Below, piece by piece: positions 5,735-5,811 of a DNA stretch of 5,811 nucleotides. Position numbers and translations under genes: made by a program. The notes under the pieces are model-generated. The model was not told the origin of the DNA, made no database searches, and saw only the letters and a list, made by a program, of their open reading frames with translations. Source of the stretch: an uncultured Bacteroides sp. (GTDB lineage Bacteria; Bacteroidota; Bacteroidia; Bacteroidales; Bacteroidaceae). The stretch is from assembly GCA_902388495.1 (NCBI GenBank), contig CABMPP010000062.1, positions 1 through 5,811 on the forward strand, read 5' to 3'. Numbering within the stretch: the first letter of the stretch is position 1; every line of letters starts with the position of its first letter.

Positions 5735-5807
5735 ATTAATATCGTGTCAACAGGATGTTAATTTCCTGCCGACACGATATTTGTTTCTTGTATGACACGA
5801 TATTAAT
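5735..5807. repeat. Inverted repeat with one left arm and two alternative right arms, possible terminator
   Basis: Left arm attaatatcgtgtc (5735-5748) is a perfect 14-bp inverted match to gacacgatattaat (5794-5807). Its inner 11 bases also match gacacgatatt (5771-5781). The two right arms are direct repeats 23 bases apart. The shorter hairpin is extended inside by cagga (5751-5755) and tcctg (5764-5768), and is followed by the T-rich ttgtttctt. It could therefore act as an intrinsic terminator for the gene ending at 5728. The second arm is not needed for that and suggests an alternative fold or a repeat element. The window ends 4 bases later, so the full extent is unknown. Confidence 0.65.
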
Positions 5808-5811
5808 ACTT

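Overview
The window looks like chromosomal DNA from Bacteroides or a close relative. Three things point there. The start regions lack clear Shine-Dalgarno sequences and are A-rich. The intergenic gaps carry boxes matching the Bacteroidetes -7 promoter consensus TAnnTTTG. The protein content also fits: a secreted leucine-rich-repeat protein of the BspA-like type and a Tex protein of 711 residues. No rRNA, tRNA, CRISPR array or transposase gene is visible.

Layout from left to right. Positions 1-165 hold a cluster of short palindromic REP-like repeats. A leftward gene (172-1215) for an exported BspA-like leucine-rich-repeat protein ends only 7 bases from them. A divergent intergenic region (1216-1330) separates it from a rightward gene (1331-2224) for a multi-pass membrane protein of the CPBP (CAAX protease / bacteriocin-processing) family with all its motifs. 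Overlapping the end of that gene is a good promoter (2212-2242) for an AT-rich two-gene operon (2268-2924). It encodes a 79-residue DUF4160 protein and a 135-residue DUF2442 protein with a C-terminal helix-turn-helix, a pairing that suggests a toxin-antitoxin-like module. This operon converges on tex (2935-5070, leftward), a transcription/RNA-binding housekeeping protein. Divergent from tex is a 175-residue gene (5201-5728) that I do not recognise as a whole. It carries an exact match to the colicin M catalytic signature DxYDx5HR. The window closes with an inverted repeat that has one left arm and two alternative right arms (5735-5807).

Functionally this is a mosaic of single-gene units and one two-gene operon rather than one pathway. 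Two items deserve most attention: the colicin M-like motif in the last gene, a possible lipid II-cleaving domain in a Bacteroides-type genome, and the DUF4160/DUF2442-HTH pair. The three-armed repeat at the right edge and the REP-like cluster at the left edge are the main non-coding structures. All functional calls come from reading motifs by eye; no database search was possible.
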